Assembly (NCBI GenBank): GCA_964035545.1
Contig: OZ037767.1
Span: forward strand, 6,316,207 to 6,380,206
Direction: 5' to 3'
Origin: Bugula neritina
Lineage: Eukaryota > Bryozoa > Gymnolaemata > Cheilostomatida > Bugulidae
DNA: 64,000 nucleotides
The number at the start of each line of letters is the position of its first letter. Position 1 is the first letter of the stretch. The translations under genes were made by a program, and so were the position numbers. Below, one piece after another: positions 27,007-38,110 of this stretch. The notes below the pieces were generated by a model. The model was not told the DNA's origin. It saw nothing but the letters and a program-made list of their open reading frames with translations, and did not search any database.

Positions 27007-28594
27007 TTACGTGGCATAAAAAGATTGAGCACCAAAATATACAATTACCCCTAGTGCCATTAGCAGCAAAGAAAATACCATAGTTTTTCTGTTTTCTTTT
27101 CGTAATTTTCCAACGACTTGTTCTACAAAAGAAAATAAGGCAGTGAAATATACAACTGTAGACGACAGGTCTTACCTTACATCAAGCAACAAATTGCTAT
27201 ATTGCCCAGGTCACCACTATCACTTTTCATTTCCATTGTTTCACATTATTCGAATGGATGAACTTATGGTTGTGATTTCATTCGATGCAACTGTTTCCAG
27301 ACATCCAATCACATATTTTGAAGCTTGGAAACGCAGTGTATATGTCATTTACAGAGCACACATAAATTGACAGAGTGCATCTGAAGGTACTCACACCAAC
27401 TACATATTATATATACACAAGTGAGTATCTTGCTGTAGAACTGAAATTTTGTTTTCAGCCTAAGAGTTGTTTTTTTTTAATCTTTGTGAAGCATGATACG
27501 TTTCAATGATAATAAATCACATAATTTAATTTGCAATGACTAATAACAGAAGCTACAAATAAATATAGGACATGAATCTAAGCATTAAAGGCTGCGCCAC
27601 TATTGGGTAAACTAAAAACAACCATTTTTGTATCTCACATCTTCTGTGGTCCATTTTGCTGAATGTTATCTTTAGTTATTCACACATTACAATTATTGGA
27701 TTAATTTCATTAAAAGTGTAACAGGCACAGTACTGTAAAAACTAGCAATAATATATACGGAGGAAGCAATGTATTTAAAAGCTTGAGGGTTTCCAATTTA
27801 TATCAACTCAATTTTTTCGTGATGATATTAGGATGTACTCACCGGTCATGTTTTTCTTCTTTCTCAACTGCCGCAATTCGCTTTCTAACTCATCCCTAGA
27901 CATAAATCATCAGAAATTTTATTCTTTCAAGTTACAAAGTTGAATATTACTTGAGTCATTTTAAATTGCTTTAACTATTATCTAAATATGAGGCAATATA
28001 ACATGCAGTAAATAAATTTCATCAGTCGCATATCATCAAATATAACTTTATAATATAAAAATATTGCAAGCTTTACTTACCTTGTTTCTTTGGTAAGATT
28101 CTTCACACGTAATCGGTGGTTTATCTCATTAATCAAGCCTTCATATTCTGTTATCATATTCTCTTCCTTTTCAATCTGACAGCATTAACAAGAATGAAAG
28201 TGAATACATATAGCAATAAAACCACGTTAATACTTTCACTGGCATATAGAGTCTATTCAGCATATCTGAATATACGAAGCAATGAAAAAAGCACTAAGAT
28301 ATGTTCTATGTTCACTCATTTTACAATTTGCCAATGGTACATTAGCGCAAAATTTTATCTACCATATCAGTTCTCCTACTCATCGCTTGCCAAAGCCAAA
28401 AACACAAAAAAAAACAATGTTTTCAGAGTTTTCGAATGCTTTTACCAAAACTTATCATTTAAACCTTATTAATCTACTATACTATGACCACTCCATTATT
28501 TTGTGTGACTGAAATTCTTTACTGTTGACTCTATAGTCTTAAAGATATAATTTCTAATAAAATATTCACTTACTGCTTGAGCTATGGTAGGCAT
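27007..28594 (-). CDS. CCDC167: CCDC167-like coiled-coil tail-anchored protein, complete
   Basis: Four coding exons: 28574-28594 (MPTIAQA), 28081-28175, 27843-27895 and 27007-27122. Sum 285 nt, 94 aa plus stop, near the vertebrate length of 97 aa. Residues about 10-65 form a charged heptad-type coiled coil (GLINEINHRLRVKNLTKETR, DELESELRQLRKKK). The block VGKLRKENRKTMVFSLLLMA matches in position and character the LRQENRKNML block just before the C-terminal membrane segment of vertebrate CCDC167. The last 20 residues are one hydrophobic helix ending FGAQSFYAT, giving a tail-anchored topology. The function of the family is poorly known. The first exon codes only seven residues; it was chosen because its phase-0 donor (GCA|GTAAGT) fits the next acceptor. 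Confidence 0.88.
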
Positions 28595-29119
28595 GTCAGA
28601 ATTTCAAGGTTACATATAAATGATATAATGAGTATTTTGCAGATGGTAACACATTGGCTATGCAGACTACTTCAATCTACAAAACAAATACTAAATGGAT
28701 TATCATAAGACAAGTTGCAATTGAACACTATGACTATATGCATCACACATTTTACTTTAAAAAAAATCATTTAAACAGAAAGGCAGTAAATTTATCAGCA
28801 ATGATTCAACAGTAAATTAAAAACAAAAATTAATGAAGGTGCAAAGTGCATCAATATTAATATACCAATCTCCAAGCAAACCCAAAAGCTGGGACGGATT
28901 ATTACTCAACTTTTAAACAATAACAAACCAAAACTGCAACAATCAAACTGAAAGAGAAACATGTATGATGCATGACTTAGTCTTTAACTACTGTGAGTAT
29001 GATTATCACTATCAGTATGACTATTGCTATGACTATGACTGAGTATGAGTATGAGTAGGTGTATGAATATGAATATCAATTATCAACAAACAATATGAAT
29101 ATGAATATGACATTCATAC
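28595..29119. other. CCDC167 upstream region and ATGAGTATG-type repeat
   Basis: The first 350 bp should contain the CCDC167 promoter; no motif stands out. From about 28985 the sequence becomes a GTATGACTATG/GAATATGAATAT simple repeat, which is interrupted by the transposon inserted at 29120 and resumes after 30258. Confidence 0.55.
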
Positions 29120-30250
29120 CAGGGTTGGGGTCAATTACATGTAAATGTAATTAATTACAATTGCAATTATAATTACAGTTAAAAATAAATGTAATTAATT
29201 ACAATTACAATTACATGGCAATGTAATTAATTACAATTACAATTACTTTTGTTCTCACAAGGAATAAATAGAAGTCACTTCTCGGGTCCAACTACCAGAG
29301 GCAATGTTGACAGTGGTGAACCTCTTTTGTTTTCTACAGTGATACTATTATGTCATTCCATACCAAATCAACCAACTTTTAAGGGGTCCCACGTCTTTGT
29401 GTCTCAGATTTTGCTCATATTTACACTAAATGGACCTACACATGTTCAGATTACCACTCGTGAATATTTCTGGCCTGACACAAAAAAATTTTGAGAAATT
29501 ACTACTTTGGTGAACAAAGGTTGGAAAATATTTTGAGGAAAATTTGTGATTTATACTTTTAGACCAATTTATAAGTAATTTAAAATTTGATTAGGCGAGT
29601 ATTTGAAATTTTTCAAAATTTACAAAGATTTGTTCATATTCAATGACTTTGCATATATGCACACAAAGTATTCTGTAGTATGTGTTGCTACTAGTGCAAA
29701 TTGATAGGTATTATCAAATCACACAGCAAATTTTAAGGCTAAGTCTAGAAAATTGATTGAGATATAGACGTTTATAGATTAGTCTAAAAGTAGAAATCAC
29801 AAATTTTTCTCAAAATCTTTCTCAACCTTTGTCCACAAAAGTAGTCAGTTCTCAAAAAAAATTTGTGTCAGGTCAGAAATACTGAAGAAGAGTACATGAG
29901 GCACAGGTAGGTCTGTTTGGTGTAAACATTAACAAAATCTGAGACGCAAATAGACGCGGGCAATTCGGTGAGCTGGCATGGAATGACCCTACTATATTGA
30001 CCTAACTATCTGAACTTGTTATTTAACAGTAGGCATTGTAGAAAAAGAAGGAGTTTTTTAAGATTTAAAAGTTTGAAGTAATTGACATGTAATTATAAAG
30101 TAATTGCAAAAATCAATTACATTAGATATGTAATTAATTACAATTACAATTACATTTTTAAACCTCTATTACAAATTACACTCAATTACTTGAAAAAATG
30201 TAATTAATTACAGCCAATTACAATTACAAATTACAATTACCCCAACCCTG
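29120..30250. mobile_element. Non-autonomous hAT-like foldback transposon with 8-bp target duplication
   Basis: The 1131-bp element begins CAGGGTTGGGG (29120-29130) and ends CCCCAACCCTG (30240-30250). It is flanked by a perfect 8-bp direct repeat, ATTCATAC, at 29112-29119 and 30251-30258; an 8-bp duplication is characteristic of hAT transposases. Both ends continue into blocks of TGTAATTAATTACAATTAC. The interior is also a long imperfect palindrome: GTCATTCCATACCA near 29352 faces TGGCATGGAATGAC near 29974, and the arms extend to a loop around 29650-29750. No transposase frame is present, so it would be moved in trans. It interrupts a simple-repeat tract. Confidence 0.92.
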
Positions 30251-32803
30251 ATTCATACTGATACAGACCATACGGCATACTCACTTACAGTTACTAATAC
30301 TCGTTGTCATACTGAGACTGATAAGGATACCATCAGCATCACTATCACTCTATCAGTATCACTATCAGTTATAGTAATAGTTATAGTTATTACTTGATAC
30401 TTAAACTTATGTTATTAGTTAAAACTTATAGTTTATAGTTATAAGTTATAACCACTGAACTGAAACTATAACTCATAACTGGATTATAGTTCAATGGTTA
30501 TAACTATTACTATAAGACTAAGTTATCTAAAACTTTTACTTTTATACTTTAGTAAAAGTTATCATTATTATTATGAACATGATATGAGTTTCAGCATTAG
30601 TATGACTGTCACAATGATTAGACCTACTAGAACTAATACTAGTAATTTTAAATTTAGGTGTTGTGCCTTCAGTCAACCTCTTCATGTAGCTGTAGGACTA
30701 GGTGTAGCAACGGGTCAACCTAAATTCCGACAGTTCATAAACAAACTTTCCTACCCACGTGTTCAACTTCAACCACGCGTTAAGCTTTGCCCACGTGTTT
30801 TCTTTCTTGAACCTTGCAGAAGCAGTGAGTTGAGGCGACAATCTGCACATACTCGCAGGCACATACGGACACGCACGTGTGGTGGTTTATTCATTTGCTT
30901 GTATAAATTTTTTGTCATGGAAACAAATGTCCTGTAATCACTGAAGAAAAGCTATGGAACCCAGTTACACTTAGAAGGACTATTTTGCAAGATATATATG
31001 AAAAATAAAACAAAATAATATTATTATATCAATCTAGTAATGTCAACCAAGAAGTAAACATGTATACATGCATTTAATTTTTTACCTGATTTATGTTTAA
31101 CAGCGCTTGTATGCTAATGTTGCATGCAGTGAATATATAGAAATTATATAATATGTGATATAAAAAATTTTATACCACATTATATTATATGGTGTCTATA
31201 TTCTATATATCTATATTTTTCTTGTATTACATTCTGTAATATTAACCTGGATTACTGCATGTGGCTCTCATTGGATTGATTAGCATCTGGTAGCAATGTT
31301 TAACTAAACGAATGCAATTTAGGAAGTTTACTGGTCTGATTTAAACTTGTGAATTTCTACAAAGTACCATTACTGCAAATTGCTGTTGGCTCAAACACTT
31401 CAACACTGTCAATTTTTTTATGCCTTATTAATTTGAAAGCAGTATTTTGGGATGGTGTCTAAGACTAGTATTAAAAAAATTCAATGCTGCCTTTTTAGAT
31501 ATAGTGGTGGCAGTTGAGTTGTGGCAGCAAGAGTGTTTGGCTAAGACCTAGCTGTGATAGTCATAGAAAATAGTGTCATGTGGATAACATATCTCGTGAT
31601 ACTCTGGAGCAGGTGCTACGGAAAATGCGGGGAGGTGACGACTCCTTTCTGCTAATCCCTCCTATTCACTTTACTCAATTGTTAATCCCTAGCATACTAT
31701 ATTTATTATATTTGCATATACGTATCATGTGTTATATACAGTGAGTGTATTATTTTAAAGTCAATCATTATATTTTGTAATTTGTATTATTTGAATTTAT
31801 ACTGTAATTGTACTTTTACTACTAGATGATTTTTGTTAATATGTTCTTTTAGAATCATGTAGAACGTTGTATACATATAGTTAATTATATATTTTTATTT
31901 TTGTATTTAAGAAATACACCAAAACAGTTGAATAGACTGCAAAACATCCAGTATAGAATTGCTGGCAATGTTGCTAGTTTAACAGAACCTATATGTTTTG
32001 TGAATGAACATAACTCAAAGTATGATGTGGTAAATCAATTAATGAAGGTGTGCTTTGAAAAATCGTCAGGCTTCTGCTACAATTTTTTGAAATTAAGATG
32101 CAAACTGATCTTCACTAATTATCATAATTGTGGTGGAACTCAAAAAACAAGCAAAAGGTATTTGACCAGTAAATTCCATTGATCAATTATATAATAAGTT
32201 AAGACGAATCTAACTACAGCAGCAACATTACTGCTTCAACAAACTTGATGTGTATCATTTATCCCATGACTACCAATACAAAAAATTTACATGTACACAA
32301 TATTACTGCAACATTATAAATAACACCTGGAAACATTCTACAGGTACTAGCTGTAGAATGAGAATAAATACAATAAGCCATTCAATACTGTAAGAGCAGT
32401 AGAGGCGGATCAATATAATATCACAAATTGTATTAGGAGTGTGGCAATATTATTATTACTTTATTGTTGACAATTATTTAAAAAACACTAAGAAATATCA
32501 ACATAAAATATTATATAAATGTGAAATAATAAATCTATTGCCCTATAATCTTAATATTATAGTTGTAACTGAAAAAAAATTTGAAATTTTTGAATGATCG
32601 ATTTTCAACATAAACTCATGACCACTTGAAATTTCTAAAAAACTTTTGTGGTTTCACACATACATGACCATAAACAAAAATTCTTGAATGAAGTTTCTAC
32701 CCAATAAGCTACATATTAGTGAGCCTTGAAGCCATTGCCAGCCAATTAAAAAGTTTCGATTGTCTTCCGATTGTTCTTTTTGATATAAAAGATATGAGCT
32801 TTG
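30251..32803. other. Intergenic region, simple repeat then unassigned sequence
   Basis: From 30258 to about 30620 the CATACTGATAC/ATAGTTATAG simple repeat continues. 30640-30950 is slightly richer in G+C and gives a 147-codon frame that starts inside the repeat and matches nothing I know. 31000-32800 is AT-rich. A frame at 31901-32182 includes LNRLQNIQYRIAG, faintly like the end of a non-LTR reverse transcriptase, but it has no catalytic motif and I do not call it. The promoter of the gene starting at 32804 should lie at the right end. Confidence 0.5.
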
Positions 32804-34250
32804 ATGAGTAATCAGTCAAACTTGATCAGCAAACTAGCAAACTCATCAGACTATAAAACCTCCTGTATACTAATCCCCCGGAAAACCATGTCGTCATCAT
32901 GCTATAAACAGGGTCAGGTGAAAATGGTGCTAGAGGAGAAAGAAATCCCACCCACCAACTCCACCATGCATGCTAACAGTGCCAAAACTTATCTGATTAT
33001 ACCAGAACCTCAAATCCCTACTGAAGCCGACTACTACTGTAAGTATCTTTTATATTTATAGTCTTAGTTCAGACAAATAGTAGTGCTTGCTGTGACTTTT
33101 TTCCTATGTAGCAATCTAATTAAATTTAAAAGATATAGTAAAATGAGAAAATAGAATAGCTGCAACTGTTTGAATAGCTGCCACTGCCTTAGGGTTTCAA
33201 ATAAGACAGCATTTCCAGACTGTATGTACTTAGTTCACCAGGTTTGATGAGTCACTGCAATGCCTTAACACACTACTATGTGTTTTAGTGCCCCCAAATA
33301 ACGTTGACTTACGGGATAGATTGTGGATGCTTCGAAAGAACGGTGAGCATTCAAATTATTTAAAAAGGATTAGTATAAATGTCAAAACTATCATTGCTGG
33401 ACATGCCATGACACGACTATCTGGCTTGCATAAGTTATTGTTTGATAATTTTAGAATAGTCACATTTAAACATATTTAATGTTTTGCTAGTGATGACATT
33501 GCATGTTGTTGTGAATATCTTATAGAGATCTTGGCGTATGCGGTGGTGAATGCCACAGTGCGGTCCATTAAAGAAAGGCAGCTGCACTGGAGATTGTGGG
33601 AAGAGGGCCGACTGGTGTATCCCTTCAAGAAGCATGAACAAGTCACCTATACACCCAACTTTTGCAGAAGGGATACACCAGTTTGGCATCTTCCCACAAA
33701 AGTGGGTAAGTCACTAGCTTTGTTGTTAGATGTCAAGTTGATAGAAACATACTATAAACAAGGTAACAGTGTTGAACATCTGAATGTGCTAACAATAGGT
33801 TAGGAAAATAGTCCAGTATGTCATCATCACCAAATGTTCATTTAGCATCCATGTTAGTATTCTCACCATAGCTGCTCATTTAGTATATCATAAGAGTATT
33901 GATAGTATGCTGTTAGTGCATCAATTGTGTATCACATGATTTGTAGAAGTGGTTGAAAAACAACATCCCCTGGTCCATTCCATCGAGCAGGGTGGCCGGC
34001 TGAGACGAGCAGATGTAAGGCAGTGGCAGACCCATGAAGTAAGTATAAGAGTATGCTTTTATCTTCTGCATATCTTATATATCACTGCTCATTCACCACT
34101 TTGTTTTGTTTTATCATATTCCTTCACCTTGTAACAATTTGATTAATTTATTTACAGAAATACAGCACTGCAAAAAAAGTTGGCATTTGTGCTGCTGTGG
34201 GTCTAGCTGCCACTGCCTTAGGGTATGCTGCCTATAAAACATTCTTTTGA
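32804..34250 (+). CDS. Unrecognised tail-anchored protein with self-complementary exons
   Basis: Five exons: 32804-33038, 33289-33342, 33526-33705, 33947-34038, 34158-34250. Sum 654 nt, 217 aa plus stop, every junction GT/AG and in frame, so this looks like a real spliced gene. I do not recognise the family. Residues 1-78 are polar and Ser/Asn/Pro-rich. Residues 79-187 form a Trp/Arg/Lys-rich soluble part (LRDRLWMLRKN, HWRLWEEGRLVYPFKK, HSIEQGGRLRRADVRQWQTH). The C-terminus is a short Ala/Gly-rich hydrophobic helix preceded by KK and ending YKTFF, resembling tail anchors of the ER or mitochondrial outer membrane. Polyadenylation signal AATAAA at 34373-34378. Oddities: exon 3 holds a 32-bp inverted repeat, the 3' UTR is an antisense patchwork of exons 3-5, and a 21-bp piece of exon 5 recurs in intron 1. 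The start Met is the first in the open frame; an upstream exon cannot be excluded. Confidence 0.7.
33596..33698. repeat. Inverted repeat inside coding exon 3 of the tail-anchored gene
   Basis: The left arm runs from TGTGGGAAGA to ACTGGTGTATCCCTTC (about 33594-33625). The right arm runs from GAAGGGATACACCAGT to TCTTCCCACA (about 33667-33698). The 32-base arms pair at 28 positions, leaving a loop of about 41 bases. Both arms are translated (WEEGRLVYPF and RRDTPVWHLPT). Confidence 0.9.
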
Positions 34251-34328
34251 GCAGCATACCCGCTCGTCTCAGCCCAGAAGATCTTGGCCACCCTGAGGGC
34301 AACCACTTCCACTGGCATTCACCGCCGC
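34251..34328. repeat. Antisense exon-derived segment in the 3' UTR
   Basis: In order, this segment is the reverse complement of five short coding pieces: 34251-34261 of 34221-34231 (exon 5, 11/11), 34262-34274 of 33998-34010 (exon 4, 13/13), 34286-34295 of 33988-33997 (exon 4, 10/10), 34300-34309 of the exon 3/4 junction at 33946-33955 (10/10), and 34314-34328 of 33540-33554 (exon 3, 14/15). The order is exactly antiparallel to the spliced message. Confidence 0.85.
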
Positions 34329-35028
34329 AAAATATATTATTTGTTATATATTTTATTATGTTTTTGTTTGTAAATAAAAACTTGCTCTGTCCATTTTAAA
34401 TGAACAGTTTTGTATTTGGTACAATTCAAACAACAAGCAGCTTAAAATAAAATTTAAGCATAAACAAGATTTTTAAAATATTTGCATTTAAAGTTTTAAA
34501 ATTCTAGATTTCAAATTAAAATAATTTTACTAATTGTTTGTGAATAAAAAAAATAAAAAAGATATATAGGTAGCCTATTTGTTTTTAACATTAAAAATAA
34601 TGTTAATTGACAGAAATTTCATTAATGCAAGACACATTGAATACAGTTTTAATGAGTAGGTAATATTCTGACTAGATTATAAAGTCTTTTTATATAATAA
34701 GTTCAAATAGTGTTTTATTAAATGTTTTAACTTAATACTTGCTTGAAATAAAATATGAATCAAGTCATGCAACTTACATCTGCTTTGATTATCATGCAAA
34801 TAAGGGTTATACATTTACAATCTGTGCCCTTACAATATTTTTAGAGCTTAGAAAAATATTTATCTCAGTGAATATCTGCTAATAACACACAAACACAAAC
34901 AATTTAATAACAATATAGTAACTTAAACAATAATTGTAATACAGTTGGTAAATTCTAGCTATTAGAAAGTCCGCCAGCAGTTTAGTAGCACACCATACAG
35001 TAGGGCATAAAAAAATGAAAAATAAATG
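34329..35028. other. Convergent 3' region, nothing further recognised
   Basis: AT-rich sequence between the tail-anchored gene (plus) and the nuclear receptor gene (minus), presumably carrying both 3' UTRs. AATAAA at 34373-34378 fits the plus-strand gene. No coding sequence or element seen. Confidence 0.6.
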
Positions 35029-36544
35029 TCACTGCTGGTTCAACATCTTCATGTTACAGAAGTTGTACCACAGTTCATACATGGCAGGAAAATTTGGAAT
35101 AAAAACTGGAACAGCTGGAGGCAAAGCTGGCAGAGGTACAAAAGGCGCTGGAAAAAAAGATGCTGGAAGAAATCTGTTCATTGCTGGAAATCTACAAACA
35201 GCAAATAACATTATTAGTTTTTTTTTCATAAGCATAGAAATAATTATTTCATATATGCGTAAAAACACTCACAGTAGGGAATAAAAGTCCTTCGAATAGA
35301 AACCTAAAAAGTGGTTAGAAGGGGTAAGTTTGGTGAAAAAAATTGCTATCAAATATAACTTATTTTGACTTAAGACTATTGCATTCCAAAAGTCTGTACG
35401 CCTAATGGAAAAGCTAAGTTATACATTTAAACTGGCTTCCAAAGACTTTAGCTGCAGTTTCATACAGTCAGTATAAATTCACATACCTTGCCATATTCTG
35501 ACTCGCGAGATTCTGATTGGGAGTTGTGGCCCTTAGAACTCTCCGGAATTGCTCAGTCCCTACAGCTAATCAAATAAGTAAAAAATTTATAGCTGGACAC
35601 CTGAACTAAATATTTTATCTAACATTTAATTTGAACAGTTTGCTTTAGTTAACATAATTGCTACAAGATTAGTAAAAGCACCAACACCATAACATTAACA
35701 TTCAAACTTATTATTTTATATGTATGTATACAAACTGTGAGAATGGAATTTTAAATTTATAGTAATTATTTTTAAATATTTATATCATGGTGATCGCTCA
35801 TTTCAACTTACAATTTCTTTGCATGTTGGCATCAAGACATGCTTGAAACCTGCAGGCCCGGCAGTTGTTCCTAGTTAGTTTAGTGACTTCACATTCACCA
35901 CTTCCCTGTGTATACATAATACATTTTGATTTTACAATTTATATCTAATTTTATATAAAAAAAAATTTTTTCTTGGAATTACGACACAAACTTTTTCAAT
36001 AGTTCTAATGTGACCTCATGTTATAAAAATAGTATAAATCTAAGCTAAGGTTTGGCATTCATTTCATACATTATAGATTAGCAATTGATAATCAAAGCTA
36101 CAGATTTTAGTTATTTAACTCCCATTTGAAAATTGTGAGCATGTATAAACAAATTCTATTACTCCAAAAAAATGTACTCTATTTCATAAAACATTATAAT
36201 TTTACCAGATTAGTAAGGCAATCATTTAAAGATTTAAAAACAAGGTCAAAGGGAAGTTTGTAAATTCTCAAACAGTTTCTTTTGAAAAATATAAAAAGTT
36301 GCAACTGGCACAATGAATACTAGAAAGTAGAAACTGATAAGAATGTATTGATGTTTAAAAAACTAAAAAATGCCGTTTTGGCTATACTAATACTTACCGT
36401 GCACTTGTATAAAGCACTTTGTACCACAGTTCTTGTAAAAAAGCAGCGACAACTGTTACAGCTCAAAGAGCCATAATGTATACCACTAGCAGTGTCCCCA
36501 CATACTCTGCAGACTTGAATGGTACGAGAATTGCTGCCTGACAT
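35029..36544 (-). CDS. Nuclear receptor DNA-binding-domain protein without visible ligand-binding domain
   Basis: Exons 36398-36544, 35812-35905, 35487-35565 and 35029-35191 join in frame to a 160-aa protein; an extra 31-nt exon (35273-35303) is optional. Zinc finger 1 is CRVCGDTASGIHYGSLSCNSCRCFF (here split: CRVC...CNSC, residues 12-36) and finger 2 CEVTKLTRNNCRACRFQACL follows after the intron, with all eight Cys and the R..CR.CR..CL signature. The usual intron between the fingers is present. The P-box, normally CEGCK, is CNSCR, so DNA specificity should be unusual. After the second finger come only about 80 residues: a short Gln/Asn stretch and a Phe/Pro/Ala-rich tail (FFPAPFVPLPALPPAVP). 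No ligand-binding-domain helix is seen before the stop at 35029-35031. DBD-only receptors (NR0 group, knirps, ODR-7) are known. With the 31-nt exon the frame shifts and ends earlier (SCHV stop). Confidence 0.85.
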
Positions 36545-37164
36545 GCTGTGAAGATTTGTGCCCTCTGCTTACATCTATTAGTTGTTTAGTGGTGAATTTT
36601 GGTTCATCCTGTCTATTTATATACTGGCAGTTGATCCTCTCCATTTTCAATGCATAGTTTAAGTATCTGAGTGAACTTTATTAGCTCTTTATCTATTTTA
36701 TTATTTGTCTTACAGGTTTGTAATAAAAACCAGCCACTTCAGGGTGATAGTATAATCTTCTCCATACTATGGTGTTTCATAACCACTCAAATAAAATAGT
36801 TATAAGGCGGTGTCCAGTTTGCATCCTTTTACTAGGTACATGGTGGCTATTACCAACAAAATAAAACTAGTTCAATGGCTATAACTGACAAAGTAAATAA
36901 TTATAGGTAATTATGCAATTCAGTTTCACTTTGATGTTTTTCTTATTAGCGAGCTTCACTATAACAAAAGGATTGGTGAATTTTTCACCACTATATGAAG
37001 TCCTCATTTTAATGGTAGGCATTTATTGCATCGTACTCCAGATAAAAAAGCTACCTGAACAGAAAACAAGATATTTTTTCATAAAACAAACTCTATAGAT
37101 ATCTATAAATGTAATTGTCTTTAGTGTTAAATGCTCTAAATTTACCAAATAAATCCATCTTTGA

Positions 37165-37250
37165 AGCCTTTACTGGAGTTTGAACCTCATGACCTTGTGT
37201 TTATTTAGCCAGTCCTCTAACCCTCAGACCATGACTGCTTCCTGCAACTA
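37165..37250 (-). mobile_element. tRNA-derived SINE fragment
   Basis: On the minus strand the order is GGTCTGAGGGTTAGAGGACTGG (A-box-like), TAAACACAAGGTCATGAGG, then GGTTCAAACTCC (B box, 37175-37186). This is a typical RNA polymerase III promoter layout of a tRNA-derived SINE head. No CCA end or anticodon arm of an intact tRNA. Confidence 0.65.
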
Positions 37251-38034
37251 AATCAGCTACACACTAGCATACAATAGATCTATTTTCTAAAATTCAAGCT
37301 TATATTTGCACGATAAATTTTTTTGGAAGAGTTGGGAAACAGCTGAATTACTATATTTTTTCACCGTAATTTTAGGAATGTGACTTCATAATATAAGATT
37401 GAAATAAAACTCATTTAGGCTGCAGAACTGGTTCTTTTAACCGACTAGGACGTTTGTAGTTATTAAACCTCAAATTGTTAATTTAAGAGTGTTAGCTTTT
37501 GACTAGACTTTGTTAACACTAAGTGCACTGAGCTACGTACAAGCACCTGCAGAGAACAACCCTAATGTGTTGTAATACATTCATAGTTATTAATTAACAT
37601 TTGATTTTACTATGAGCTCAAGAATGATTACAAACCAGGTTAAACCTATCACATCTGCTGACACTAGCACATTGTTATAATAAAGCATATTTTATATTCC
37701 CTCAAATGGTTTAGGTATGACGATTGACCTATAGAAGTAGTCTAGGGTGTCAGATTGGTGATATTTCTACTTCTACCCCTATAGCCTCGCACTTGCATTC
37801 TTTGTTACTCTAGCCTTTTTAATGTAGCTCTCAGCTGTACTTTTAAAAGAAATATAATATGATAAATTTTTTGAGATTTTTGATTTAGAATTATTTATTA
37901 TAATACTAAAACCATAATAGCATATTAATTTATAAATATTCACGCGGGTTTCCAATTGTCATCCATGTAAGAACTGCCTGGCTTAAAAGATTTTCAAAGT
38001 CTGGCTGCTTTCTCAGTAGTGGAGCTTCCTAACT

Positions 38035-38110
38035 TGTGTTTCTTGTAATTTGAACTCTTGGCCTTGCGTTCAACAAGCCAGTGCTTTAATCACTGGACTA
38101 CACTGTGTAT
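38035..38110 (-). mobile_element. tRNA-derived SINE fragment
   Basis: Minus strand: TAGTCCAGTGATTAAAGCACTGG, then TTGTTGAACGCAAGGCC, then AGAGTTCAAATTAC, the same tRNA-like head as at 37165-37250 with a degraded B box. Confidence 0.65.

Noticed and set aside
30494-30937. 147-codon open frame
   Set aside because: The first third is simple repeat, there is no splice or domain evidence, and the rest matches nothing recognisable.
31901-32182. 93-codon frame with LNRLQNIQYRIAG, faintly like a non-LTR reverse transcriptase C-terminus
   Set aside because: Too short, no catalytic motif, no upstream ORF2-like sequence and no 3' tail; the resemblance is within chance.
37165-38110. Two tRNA-like sequences considered as tRNA genes
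   Set aside because: A and B boxes are present but the acceptor and anticodon stems do not pair into a full cloverleaf; SINE heads fit better.
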